Of a DNA stretch of 64,000 bases, positions 25,801 through 37,467 are shown piece after piece. A program made the translations under genes and the position numbers. The DNA is taken from the NCBI RefSeq assembly GCF_023343835.1, contig NC_064439.1, positions 24,120,933 to 24,184,932 on the forward strand. Reading direction: 5' to 3'. Each line of letters starts with the position of its first letter. The first letter of the stretch is position 1. The stretch is from Lagopus muta. Its lineage: Eukaryota > Chordata > Aves > Galliformes > Phasianidae. Below the pieces are notes generated by a model. It was not told the origin of the DNA. It was given only the letters and a program-made list of their open reading frames with translations, and did no database searches.

Positions 25801-26480
25801 TACTATTAAATACAAAGATTCTTGACAAGGAACTCCTTGAGGAAAACATGTCATGATTTAAGATATATAGCACACGTTTTGTAAAGGACCAGAAATCTTG
25901 TTTAAAAAATCCTAACAGCTCAGTGCTTTAATTACCCTGGGAGGAGCTTCTATAAATCTATGACCTGCATGTAGCTCACATTAGGGACAGTCTGGTGATT
26001 ACAGCTGGGATGAAAGCCGTGCTTTCATGCCATGTGCTAATGGCATCTTTAGGGCATGTGTTCAAAAATCAAACGTTGTTCTATTATATGACAGACACAT
26101 TATACTTGAGATTAAATGGAAGAAGAGGACATTTTAGGCTAAACCGAATTCCTGATACTGTTTAAATATTACAGGTTAAGTTAGTGCAGTCCAGGGAGTT
26201 ACGGATTGGATGAACCTGACGCTGTTTTGTATCACTTTGCACAGATGCATCCTTACAAGTGGAACAAGGAAAAAAGCTGCACTAAGCAGGCACCTACAGG
26301 CTGTCAGTTGGCTATTTAAAGTAAACCCAGCTTCCTTGAAAGAAGAATTATCTCAGAAAATCCCTTACTGAAATGAGGGACAGACTTTCCTGTTGGACTG
26401 CTCAGGCTGTAATCACAGGCACGCTGGCATCACACTTTCTCTGGAAGAGGACAGCTGAGGGAGAAATATAATTTAGTCAA
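22831..26480. other. Gene-free DNA
   Basis: No gene or interspersed repeat is recognised. The reading frames (up to 83 codons) match nothing known. It includes the palindrome cluster at 24541-24615 and an AT-rich motif-dense section around 25400-25490. Confidence 0.45.
24541..24615. other. Cluster of three palindromes
   Basis: A near-palindrome CACTTTTTAAAGTG (24541-24554) is followed by a perfect 18-bp palindrome TTTCAGTTTAAACTGAAA (24555-24572). Then comes CAGGAGC-TTA-GCTCCTG (24599-24615), with 7-bp arms. Their closeness is unusual for unique DNA; the function is unknown. Confidence 0.5.
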
Positions 26481-26975
26481 TACTGGTGATGCCTCATCTG
26501 GAGTGCTGGGTCCAGTTCTGGGCTTCCCAGCATGGGAGAGATCTGGACGCACCAGAAAAAGTCCAGTGAAGGGCCATGAAGATGATAAGGCAATGGAGGA
26601 CCTCTGCCATGAGGAAAGGCTGAGAGAGCTGGGGCTGTTCAGCTTGGAGAAGGGAAGGCTTGGGGGGATCTTATACATGTATATGAATATTTGAAGTAGG
26701 GTGCAAAGGGTTTGGAGCCAGGCTCTTTTCAGTATTGCTCAGTGCCGGGACAAGAGGCACTGGTCACAAAGTGGAACACAGGAGATCCCTGTGAACATGA
26801 CAAGAACTGCTGTGCAGTGCAAGTGCTGAAGCAGTGGCACAGGTACCCAGAGTCTATGGGGTCTCCTTGGAGACCTTCAGAAGCCACCTGGACATGGGCC
26901 TGGGCACCCTGGTCAGGGTGTCCCTGATGAGCAGGGAGTGGGCTGCATGGACCCAGAGCTCCTGCCCCCTTCAGC
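26481..26975 (+). mobile_element. CR1 LINE fragment, sense, diverged
   Basis: CR1 words appear in sense order: CTCATCTGGAGTGCTGGGTCC, AGTTCTGGGCTTCC, AGGGCCATGAAGATGAT, GAGGAAAGGCTGAGAGAGCTGG, GGCTGTTCAGCTTGGAGAAG, GGGGGATCTTA, GGACAAGAGGCA and CTGGACATGGGCCTGGGCA. The + frame at 26503-26694 keeps ERLRELGLFSLEKGRL from the CR1 ORF2 C-terminus before a stop. The 3' end is degraded, without a clear ATTCTATGAT tail. The antisense 153-codon frame at 26729-27190 is a shadow of this copy and the GC-rich DNA next to it. Confidence 0.9.
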
Positions 26976-29900
26976 TGTGCTGAGATGCTGTGAAAGAGAA
27001 TAAATCTGAAAAGAAAAAGCTTTCCACCATCTCCCCTGTGCTTTGGCAAAAGACCGCAGCAATGAGCCCTGCGGGGCAGAGGGGTGGGACTCAGCACCGT
27101 GGCACCAGGAGCTGCAGGAGATGGTGGTGGTGGCTGCGATGCAGATGAAGCACAGGGACAGTCCTGTGGTGTTGCCAGCAGGAAGACCAAACTGAAAAGT
27201 GTATAAATTAAGCACGATTTTTAAGCACTTTGGACTAAATTAGTCTCTGGTGGAACTTCGCTGGTGTTTGTGAAGTTACACCCTGGATGAATCGGGTTCT
27301 TTGGCATGAAAAATGAATGCTGCCTGACTTTAAATAGAGCATGAGTTGTTTGCCATTGAGCAGGCTTGTTTCCTCTTGGAAAAAGTTTTCCTTGCAACCT
27401 TTGTACCCAGCGACTTTGTGTCCTTATAAATGGGCTGACTGAATGAGACAAAAAGTAGCGGGGTACCACGCTGCATGTGTATGACAGGCAGACTAATTTA
27501 AAGTCCTAACTTATGAGCTGGGTTTTTCCAAGGCCATAGATTTTCATTAGCTATTTGCTGTGCTAATAAGAGACAACCACAGCAACAAGTGGTACAAATG
27601 TTAGCTTTGAAATACAGAGCACCTCTTAAACCAACAGAACTGGCAATAAATGGCGTGTGTATATTTGCTCATTTGGCAAAGGTAGAAGTTCAAATTATGT
27701 CTCACAGCCAGTTGACATATACAGGCCCAAATTCATCCCTAGGGTAAATCCACAAGCTTCAGAGCAGCTACTCAGGGAATGAATTTGTAATTTTTCTCTT
27801 AATGCAGCTTCATTCCAAGCATAATTATTTTTTCATGTGCTATTCAATACGCACCAGCTGATACGACGCAGAAATAGGGCTGCTAAAACCTGTATGTTGC
27901 TCCTGATTCTTCCTCTGTACCTCAGTCCCTATTCCTGATGCGTAGCTGTTTGCTCTGCACTCTTCCGGGGGAGCTGAAACTGTTTCTTTCTGTTTTTTCA
28001 TACTGCACACAAAAGCAAGTTCTGACATCGTTAAAAATCTGTAAAATGTATCATACAAAAGACAGGAAGGCATGACCAGTGACTTTTTTCAAAAGGATAA
28101 CAAGCCAATCTGAGAAACGGTCAGCAGAAGAAGTCCTGCCTGCTCTCTGTGCTGATTTTGCATGAGGCATTTTGACCACATTGCTGAGGCAACTGGTCTT
28201 TCTATGCCCATCTCACCATGCGGTCAATAACCACTAGGTGGTTCTACACTTGTGACTTTTTTTTTCGAGTTTTGCTTTCTTACATTAAAAATTTGAGTAT
28301 ATCTCAGCAGGCATGGCAATGTCCCATCTGGCTAAATCCTCCCTCATCCATTTTTTGTTTCGGTTTTGGCGTAAAATATATCAATCTGAACACGCAAATA
28401 TAACCTTACTGTAATGCCTCAGGAGGACATTTAGTTATATGCAATCTCTTTGTTGATCATACTCTGCTGGGGGCTGGTAGATGACGCAGCTTCTTATGAG
28501 CAATGGGCAATTTGGAGAGCTGAGGCCCAGGAAGGAGGTGGCAGCTGAGACCCAAGCACCAGAGGAGAGCTCTCACAGCTGGTTTCCTGGCCCTGGTTTT
28601 CCCCACTAGTTGGACTGGGACAGGGAAGGAAGAGTTAGGTGTTTTTTCTTATCCACCTGTCCCAAAGGACATGTAAAAGTGGTACTGCAGTGATCCAGGC
28701 AGAACTACAGAGCTGCTAGTGAAACCACCACCGTCCACTTCAGATCTCACCTCAATCAAGAAAATCCGGTATCTGTTGATGCAATCAGCACAATCAGATA
28801 GACACAGAGATTGTGACTGAGGAACACCTTCCCTTTCTGGGAAGAGACTCTTCCTCCTCTCTTTGGGATAAAAAAAAGATCCAGCACAGCCGCAGCTGTG
28901 CAAATTCAGGTCATTCCTTAGTGCCTCACACTCTAGTGTCATAACACAACCTATTGCCTTTATGGCAGCACCACTTTTTAATTTAGGTCTTGCTTCATTT
29001 CTCCAGAACCAACCTCAGGTTTCTCAACTTCTGCCTCTTTTCCATCCCGGAGGACAACAGGGCTTTATCTCTTCCTCTCTCCCCATAGGCAGCTCTGGGT
29101 GCCCTGTCCCATCCCTGCCAGACCCAGCAGAGCCTTAGTACATCCATCATTTAAAATCTCTTAACTACCGGAGAATAAGAAAGTGGAATGTAGTGCTTGG
29201 AGCTGTCTGCTGGCTATATCATATGTGAGTCCTCTCTTTAAAAACTATTATACTCCTTTAAAAAAAATTAATTTCAATTAAAACAAATTTGGTGGTTGCT
29301 TTTTCCAAACCTCTGGTGTGTGGCATGTGGACGTGCTACCTGTAAAGGAGACTTGTATAACCTGCTGCAAATATGTGACAGACAGCTTGTCAGGAAACGA
29401 TCAGGATAGGCAATGATTTGGGACTAATTTCATGGATGTTTTCCAGTTTCTATTTTCTCCACTGATCCTCCTTTCCCTTTCTCTGAACAAGAGGGCTTCT
29501 GAAATTTCCTGCTTAACATCTTTCACTTTGAATAAAGAATACGCTAAACATCCCCCCTGCAGCTGGTCCTGCTGAAATTGCTCCTCTGGAGGGACTCGCA
29601 GATGCTGCTGCCCTCTTTGAGAAGGCCCAGGCAGGAGGCTTAGCCCCCAGCCAGCCCACACTGAAGCCTGCAACCTGACACGCCGTGCCCCCGCCACTTC
29701 CACCCAACACACACACACTCCAAGCAAAGGCAGGGCTTTAAATGAACCCAGATGGCTGGCACACAGGGAGTAGGCATCCTGGAAAAGTGCCCCAGGGCTC
29801 TCTGGTTGCTGTCATCTTGGTCAACGAACCAAGTGCCTTCAAGATGTCTGTGTTGTTTCTTAATCTGAGATCACTCCCGTTTGGGCTTTTAGCCACTTCC

Positions 29901-30178
29901 TGTTGGGAAATGTCACTGAGGCATCAGAGAGATACACAAAGATTGATTTGACTGAAATCAAACATTGCCCTAACTCAGAGGTTGTAGATTATTATCCTTA
30001 ATAAAGACCACATTGTAATAAAATCCAAATCAGATCCCAATTGATACACTGTACTTTCCCCTCTCCAGCGCCTGTGCTGCTGTCCGATTGAGTGATTTGA
30101 GTCTTGTGCAAAATAAAGTAATTGGGTACGAGTCACATGAAATGTGTGAAAGTGATGAATGCTGATAACCACTTTAAA
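26976..30178. other. Gene-free DNA
   Basis: No gene recognised. GC-richer islands near 27040-27180 and 29560-29720 produce overlapping minus-strand frames of 100-108 codons without known similarity. They lack the CpG density of an avian CpG island and no splice-framed exon is evident. Confidence 0.45.
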
Positions 30179-30230
30179 ATATTTCTTTTCCTTTTCCTTT
30201 TTTTTTGGGGGGGGGGGGGGGGGGGGGGGG
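30179..30230 (+). repeat. Pyrimidine tract followed by a run of 24 G
   Basis: A T-rich pyrimidine stretch (30180-30206, ending in nine T) is directly followed by 24 consecutive G (30207-30230). Long G homopolymers of this size are rare. The run can fold into G-quadruplexes and is often misassembled, so the exact length is uncertain. Confidence 0.95.
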
Positions 30231-33200
30231 AGGAAGGTGGTTCAATCACACTGAACACATGTTTCCCCTCTATATTTCTCTATAAAAATATGCAAACAAT
30301 TACCTGGCTTTGGAGACATAATTACAAAGAGGTTCATCCCTAAAAGTTATTATTGATTTATAGAGTTATTTAGCTTAATGGAAGACAGACAGAAATGAAA
30401 AGAAACTTTCTTCTTCCCCAGAAATAACAGATGAGTTGCAAGGGAAATGTAAGATTTAGAAGTAATTTTTGCAAGGTGCACAAGCTGCGTGGTTCAGAGG
30501 GATGTTTCTTGTATGAGCATGAAGTTATTCAGAAACTACTGCAGCAAGGCTGGTGCAGGCACCCACCTTACTTACCCTCCTATGTAAGTAATTCAGGATG
30601 GAGCACTCTGCTGCCATGTCAGCATGGGCAGCATTGGATAGAGCATAGGGGATGGGCTGTAACACCATACCCGAGTTTGGAAGGTGAGGTTCAAGAGAAG
30701 GACTGTGTCCAAGGGAAAAACTGGTTGGTTTACTATTATTAGCTACCAGATAGAGGTTTTGGAGTGGTTTTTCAGTGAGTGCAAATTTATAAATAAGTCT
30801 TATTAAACAAATATAATGAGAAAGTCCAGCTTGCACTGGACTCAAAGAAGGAGCTTTGTGAGATTGGTGGGAATGGGACCACGTCCCATCCCAGGACAGT
30901 GCATTTTGTCTGTTTGAAACATGAGGTGCCAGGAACCCCTTAGAACAGGGGCTATTGCTTTGTCAGGAGAGTACCAAGGCGGCATGGCAAGCTGGGAACC
31001 TGGACCTGTTCCTTGGGTGGGCTGAGCCCTCCGCAGGCCTGAGATAGGTGTGGGTGCTACAGCAACACCGAACTACAAGACAGATTTAATTCTCAGTTTT
31101 CTCTAAGTATCTGGACAGAGTGAAGTCCCATTTATCTTATTTACCTGTGTACAGCACAATTCTGCTGCCTCTGCCTTGCAATTAGTACCGCCTGAGTCTG
31201 ATAAGGCAGCCTGTAAACAAACCTGGTCTGAATCAATTTTAAAAGAGAAACAGAATAAATCAATAGCGCACCGTATGCGCTGTGGTTGTAATTGCACTTG
31301 ATGGTTGTTCAGCTTCTTGTTCGTTGTTTCTCTGCCTATAAAATGGAAAATCTTGGAATAATGATCTTTTGTCCAGCAGCACTGCAGAGGGAATCAAGAG
31401 CTCCCATTTGGCTGCTGTGGACAGCCCTGGAGTGTGAGCAGCCTGAGCACACTGTTGGCTGGAGGATGCTGTTAGAATGCTTTCCAGGAGGCTGAATGGC
31501 TGTCATAGGTGAACACTGCCAGACTCAGCACAAGTGATGGAGCAAAGATCCAACACACAGTCACTATCTGCTAGTGCACAGGTTTAAGCATCCCTGCCTT
31601 AACCTCCTCTATAGATATAATTGCTTGTATAGTTCTCAAGAAAACACACTCCTTACTACTTGATGTATTTTGACAACAGTAAGCAACTGCTGCTACTGAA
31701 GCAAAATTTAACTGTGGGATTTAGAAAACAGAGCAACAGTGCAGGATTATGTTTCATTTTAGGCACAGTCTCGTAAGGAATCATAATATCCTCATGGAGA
31801 TTTTGCAATATGGGAAAATAAGATAAGGAAGAAGCTTGTGTGAAGAACTGTCATCCCTTTACATATTGTATACATATACATATTATATTGAATCACTCTC
31901 CCACTTCTCATCTGGTGGTACTCATTTAATCATGATTCTCAAAGGCAATGGGCTTCCAGATCCTCCTGAAGGATGTAGAAGCCAATTAAATTGACAGTTC
32001 TTGACTAATATTTTGAGTACCTGACCCATGGGCAATAAAAGAGAAAGTTAGTTTTAAGTATATAATTCAGAAGATTCAGCTGTAAGAAGCAGGAAAAATA
32101 GCAAATTAAGGAAAAAAGATAACCTTCATTAGTTCCCAAGCCTTTTTTTTTTTTTTTTTTGGTCAGGTGCAACTTTAAAAGTATAAAGCCATCGGTCCAT
32201 GAGCTCAGCCATATTCCACTGCTGGTAATAAAAGCACCGTTTGTTGTGATTGCTTAAACCAGGGAAAAAATGGCTACTTGAATGAATACCTACAGGATGT
32301 CTCACGGGGAGAAGTTAGAGACCTCAGAGTGGCCCACAGAGTCCTATTGTCTCAAACTAGATCTGAGCTGTGCTTCCTTTTATTGTACAGCCTTAATAGC
32401 AATCATTGATCATCACCACTAACATTTAATTTTATTTAGGTCTCATTTTCAGATGCGACTGTGGTTATTGCTTTGCAGTGGATTTGTCTTGCATTGCGTA
32501 GTAACAGAGGAAAGTAGCACAAAGGACAGGAGTGGTGAGACCCTGTAGTTTATGCAATAATGTGAATTAACAACAATAGCAGGCTCATAACAGCACATCA
32601 GTTGACAAAATGGGTGGTAGAAAGCATGGCATTTGCCTTCCAGAAACTTGGTGTATTGCTCCCATTTGTTCCTAAGGAAAGCAAGAGTGCTTCTTATCAC
32701 TTGTGTGTGCTGAGAGAGCAGGCGTGGGGGGAACACAGCCAGTTTCCCTCCAAAGAACTGAGGAACCACTGTTCCCGATCAGCTTGCACTGAGAGGATGG
32801 TGGAGGAGGCCAGATCCTCTGTCAGGATAAGGAGAACCTGCGGGATCAGCCCCAGTATTTGTACAGGACAGCTTCTGCCGACAGTCTTTCCTCTGGTAAG
32901 TGGGTGCATCTAAAACTGCAGGAGAAATAATACAGACGAAAATAATGCCTCAACTATTTAACTCCTTCCTTAAATGGAAACGGTTCAAATACTTCCTTCA
33001 TTTATCTGTCCCAGCGGCCTATGAGAAAAATGGCTGTGGGCTCTGCCTGGTGCCACAGGGATGAGGGGACGCACATGGCTCGCTGCTCCTCTCTAAGGAT
33101 CCCTTTGTTCTGCCCAGTCCCTGGGGCACATGTCCCATGCGAGGCAATGACAGTTTTTGTTATCGCGCAGACCTATCAGTTTCAGTGACAATCACTCCCT

Positions 33201-34581
33201 TTTCAAAAAAACATTATTTCTCATGATTGTCTGCCTCTTGGAAAATGTGGCCTTTAAAGCCCAGGGGGGGATGAAGGATGAAGGGGAGACAACGAATGTC
33301 CTGGCGACACAGCCGCTAAATGGTGTGTTGTGGGACGATCAGTCACTCAGCGCGAGGGGCAGAACGCGGCGTATGGAAAGGAAGAGCAGTGCCTCCTGAG
33401 AGGGAGAGGGACCATCCCTCCATGTCTGGAGGAATAAAGGGAGCGGGGGGAGGTGGGGAACTCGCTAATAACAACGTGGGGTTTTTTCCTTCCTTCCGAA
33501 CTTAGCAGCACATGTGACTTCATGAAGCCAACAAGTTATGGGCATCCGATGCAAAATTCCCCACAAAAATGCTCCTTAGCAAAGACCACTGGGTAAACCA
33601 TGTCACCACTAATTTCTGCAAATGCCTTGATTTAAGGCAGGCGCAAGCCCTGAAATTCACACCAGCTCTTTGTGTGCCGGAGTCACGCAGATACCAGGCT
33701 TGGTGAGAAGAAACTGCATACTTCCTATTTTATTTCACCACGGCTCGACCTGCTTTTCCTCAGACTTAAAACCGTTTGCCAGGTCAAAATAAACTCTTCA
33801 GAATCCCAATGTGAAAAATGTACCTAACAATTCAATCCTTGTCAGTTGGGAATTGGAAGAGAAAGCGCAGTAGAGTCTAATTAAATTATATAATAAGCAG
33901 CTTAACTTGCGGTTCCACTTTGGTTTCTGTTATTCTTATTATCATAAGCAATATAGCAATATAGCTGGCAAGAAACTATTGAAATATGCAAAGCAGAGAT
34001 GACAAACTGGAGGCTGTTTGGGTTTCTCAGAAGCTTGCCTGTCAGAGCTCGGTTTTGCAAAGTCAAATCCAGAAGGGAGGTCAAGCCAATTCCTATTTAA
34101 TTCAAATTTTTCCTATGAGTTAGCAATAGGCTCTGTGTTTGACCTGTCTCCATTAGAGGCACAAATCAAAGGCTATATGGATTTGCAAATCCTCAACTGT
34201 CAGGTTCTTTTTTGTGAAATGAAAACCAGCACAGGCTCAGGTGTGAGTGAAGCTGATCACAGGATCATGGGGCAGCTTTGCATCTCTGGGAGTTCTATAA
34301 CCTCACTAGATGCAGTTCTGAACACAGCACATCCTGGTGCAGATCCTCCTTCCTGCAGCTCCTTTGGACAAGCAGAGGACAGAACCTGATGGAGCCTTCA
34401 GGCAGACATCCACCTGCAGGATATTATCTGAGCAATAGCTTCTGCTTTGTCTAGCACAAATCTGTCAGTAGAAATGTACACCATGCTTTACCTGAGTAGT
34501 CAATAAAGCTGACTAGACTGTACATACTAAGGGGTTCCCTGATGATACAAATGCCCATAGAGTGATCAAACCTTCCTAGAA
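30231..34581. other. Gene-free DNA
   Basis: No gene or interspersed repeat recognised. Contents include a run of 18 T at 32143-32160 and reading frames up to 123 codons (34018-34389, + strand) with no recognisable domain. A motif-dense section at 31100-31320 is discussed among the findings. Confidence 0.45.
32143..32160. repeat. Poly(T) run, 18 bases
   Basis: Uninterrupted T homopolymer following AAGCC. No retrocopy body is recognised on either side. Confidence 0.9.
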
Positions 34582-34794
34582 GTTTGGTGTAGGTGCTCAG
34601 CCTGCTACAGTAACAGGTTGCACTACACGCTGACATCTGAATCTGGATCTAGGGCTCTGGTTTGGCACTGTTTCTAGTTTTGAAAATTGTCTCATGCAAG
34701 CTCCAAAGAAGAATAATTTCAGTCTGTTTAGTGGTCTGTAAATTCAAGTACCCCAAGAAGAGATGAATCACTCTGTTCTCTGCCCCAGGGGTCT
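34582..34794 (+). repeat. 213-bp direct duplication, copy 1
   Basis: Starts GTTTGGTGTAGGTGCTCAGC and ends CTGCCCCAGGGGTCT. It is the same length as the copy at 36126-36338 and differs at only three positions (98.6% identity by direct comparison). It has no LTR ends, terminal inverted repeats, A-tail or CR1 similarity, so it does not look like a known transposon. This copy lies in ordinary DNA without flanking repeats, which suggests it is the source copy. A minus-strand frame of 61 codons overlaps it and is not considered a gene. Confidence 0.97.
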
Positions 34795-36100
34795 GACTAT
34801 TACAAACAATGACTGAAGTCATCAGCAAAAGACGAGGTCACAGGCTGAAAGGGGAAAATATGCTTTTTCATTTCTAGCATAAAAAAATTGAATGCATTGT
34901 TTGGAAATGTCAGTGCATGAACTAGACTAAATGGAAGCAGGCTAAGTTGGACTCTGACATCCAGTGCTTCCTTCTCCACTCCTATTTTGTTTAATTTGAC
35001 AGCTACCTACAACATACACAAGCTCCAAAATTCAAAATAAGCTGCTTAAGAACGTTACATTATCTATCTCTCTTTTACCTACTAGACAAATCAAGTGTGA
35101 CTCTTGGATTTTAAATCCCAAAAGGACATGAAAAACATCATCTTGGACATACACATATTGTTTGCCAAACCTTCCTATTGTAACTCAAGGCCAAAGAAAG
35201 TGGAAATATATTTATTTTATTATTTATTTATTTATTTATTTTTATTTCTGTTTAATATGCAGTCCCCTAATACTAAATGCATTAGATGCCTTTAATTGAG
35301 GCTTTACCCCATAAATAGGCAAAATCTATTCACATTCATCGAGCTGCTACCCAAGACAAAATACTAGAGAACAGTCTGAAAATAAGCTTTAGATGCAACT
35401 TCAACCCCTCTGATGTGAATGCGTTTTGCCAGTGGAATTAACGGAGCCTGACCTGCTAAGATTTCCTCAACCCTAAGCTTCCCATTGGTGGCTCATGGGG
35501 AGCTCCCGTGTGCCATGGAAGAACAGGAACTGGAATCGACAAAGTAGTCTCCTTTCTCAGCTTCTCAGCAATCCCTTTTTAATAAATAACCAAATCTTTT
35601 TACCTCATCACTAGGGAAAATGCTTAAAAACAGGTGTTCACTAGGTATAATTACCTCCTGTAAATCCAAACATATAATAAAGAAAGCCTAAATCAAACAT
35701 GTTCTACTCACAATGCTTTGTAAGTGAAACCCACCTTTAAAATACTTTCAATTAATGACAACTTTCACTTAAATGCCAAGAGTCTGAGCTTGTTCTGAAA
35801 CACATTCTTCATCACACAGCTGATAATATGGATGCTGAGGCAAAATTCAGATTTACAAAGCACTTTGGACCTTACCTGATGTTCTCTATCAAACAAACCA
35901 CCATGAAGCCAGAAGGTGTTTGAGGAGAACAAAGGATTAAAAAACCACCTCATCCTTATTTACAAGACTAAACTACAAACGAACATCATCCAAACAGTAC
36001 TCACCTGACTGGGCTCATGATGCATAAATCAGAGCTTCATAATGAAAAGGAGAACAGACAAGATGAAAACAACAGCAAAACAACCAGAAGGAGTTGATAC
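34795..36100. other. Gene-free DNA between the duplicated segments
   Basis: About 1.3 kb of AT-rich sequence with a TTTA microsatellite at 35209-35247. No gene or interspersed repeat is recognised. Confidence 0.5.
35209..35247. repeat. (TTTA)n microsatellite
   Basis: Imperfect TTTA/TTTTA units over about 39 bp. Confidence 0.9.
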
Positions 36101-36124
36101 TCTAAAATCAGCTAGCTTCACCTG
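36101..36124 (+). repeat. Left flanking direct repeat of duplication copy 2
   Basis: TCTAAAATCAGCTAGCTTCA plus four bases recurs at 36344-36367 with three mismatches in 24. The two copies bracket the 213-bp segment, like a long target-site duplication. Confidence 0.85.
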
Positions 36125-36125
36125 T

Positions 36126-36338
36126 GTTTGGTGTAGGTGCTCAGCCTGCTACAGTAACAGGTTGCACTGCACACTGACATCTGAATCTGGATCTAGGGCT
36201 CTGGTTTGGCACTGTTTCTAGTTTTGAAAATTGTCTCATGCAAGCTCCAAAGAAGAATAATTTCAGTCTGTTTAGTGGTCTGTAAATTCAAGTACCCCAA
36301 GAAGAGATGAACCACTCTGTTCTCTGCCCCAGGGGTCT
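36126..36338 (+). repeat. 213-bp direct duplication, copy 2
   Basis: Same segment as 34582-34794 with three substitutions: A to G and G to A in the block CACTACACGC, and T to C in GATGAATCA. There are no insertions or deletions. The copies start 1,544 bp apart in the same orientation. It ends in GGGGTCTT and is followed by GGGGTCTA, a short microhomology. Together with the bracketing 24-bp repeats this suggests insertion by a patch or template-switch mechanism during break repair, with this being the newer copy. Confidence 0.97.
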
Positions 36339-36343
36339 TGGGG

Positions 36344-36367
36344 TCTAAAGTCAGCTAGCTTCATCCG
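36344..36367 (+). repeat. Right flanking direct repeat of duplication copy 2
   Basis: TCTAAAGTCAGCTAGCTTCA plus four bases, partner of 36101-36124. Confidence 0.85.
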
Positions 36368-37017
36368 CTGAGAAGCTTCCATTGCCTTCCGCAAATGCAA
36401 GAGCAGGTTGTCATGCTCTTGCTCTTGAGATTTGGGTGTATGCTTTTAAAAAGTGTGAAGTTCCACTACTCATTTGTTGCTAGAATCACACTGCTGGTCA
36501 AGCTTGACTGCAACTCTTACCAGCAATATTCCCTGCCTTTAGTTCATAAAAGAAAAAACCTTAGATGTGGAGGAGCCATAACATTTACCCTTAAAAGGAG
36601 ACTGCAGCGTTTTTCCCTCCTCCATCTTTTTTCTTTAATAACTAGGACTATTGAAATCTTGCAGAGGAGAAGATAGAAGGAAGCTGAAGAACATTTCTAC
36701 ATAGGATAGAAATGCCAGCACTCACTTACAGAGTCGGTAGGCACAATTACAATCGAACGCCCATCCTGCGTATGTAGGCAATTGGCATGTTCCTTCCTGA
36801 TGCTGCTCTGCTTACTAAAGAACTGCTCTTCTCTCAAAGGCGAAACATTCTGCACAAATTTCCTACTTTTGGTGAGAATCTGTTCTGAAACAAAAGAGAG
36901 AAAAATAAATCCCCCTACCTTTTACAACACAGCTTTTCGTTTTCCTGGAAATAACTTTTCATTACAAAGTTTTCATTGGAAGTTGCAACAGAAAATATTT
37001 ATATAACAAAACACAGG

Positions 37018-37042
37018 AAAAAAAAAAAACAAAAAAAAAAAA
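37018..37042. repeat. Interrupted poly(A) run
   Basis: Two A homopolymers of about 12 bases separated by a single C. Confidence 0.9.
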
Positions 37043-37419
37043 CCCTTGTTCTCTGAACTTTCCATTTCTGAGAAATCCTTTGGATTTTGTGCTATTCTGG
37101 AACAATTGTGTTTTTACATTTTGAAATTTTACCTCAAAATGGAAAATCTGGCTTTGTCTCGCCCTCTGCCTTTGTGCCTTGGCTGCTTATCCTACACCTT
37201 TAGGAGTCAGACTCTTTCAATGTGTATCAGCAGTTGAACTGTGGTTGGAGAAAAGACAGCTGCAGGTCTAGGGGGCAACCAATTGTGTCTGTGGTAAAAA
37301 GTCAGCCTTTGGAAGTTTTCTTCTTTGCTCAAGTTTACTAGGTAAGTGAAAACATGAGCAAGAAAGCATTTAGTTTTTCTGAGGTTCTTTTTAGGATCTG
37401 TACTGGAAGATTCTGGGAG

Positions 37420-37467
37420 AAAATAAAACACACACAAAAAAATAAAACACACACACACAAAAAAAGG
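37420..37467. repeat. Tandem A-rich/(CA)n repeat
   Basis: Two adjacent copies of an AAATAAAACACACACA-like unit, the second with one more CA, ending in A7. Confidence 0.85.

Noticed and set aside
26729-27215. Minus-strand frames of 153 and 100 codons
   Set aside because: They run antisense through a CR1 fragment and adjoining GC-rich DNA. No known protein similarity is visible.
33290-33460. Possible CpG island promoter
   Set aside because: A handful of CpGs in under 200 bp with no extended GC-rich region, which is too weak for an avian promoter island.
34018-34389. Plus-strand frame of 123 codons
   Set aside because: No domain, signal or family resemblance, and the amino-acid composition is unremarkable. 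Treated as chance.
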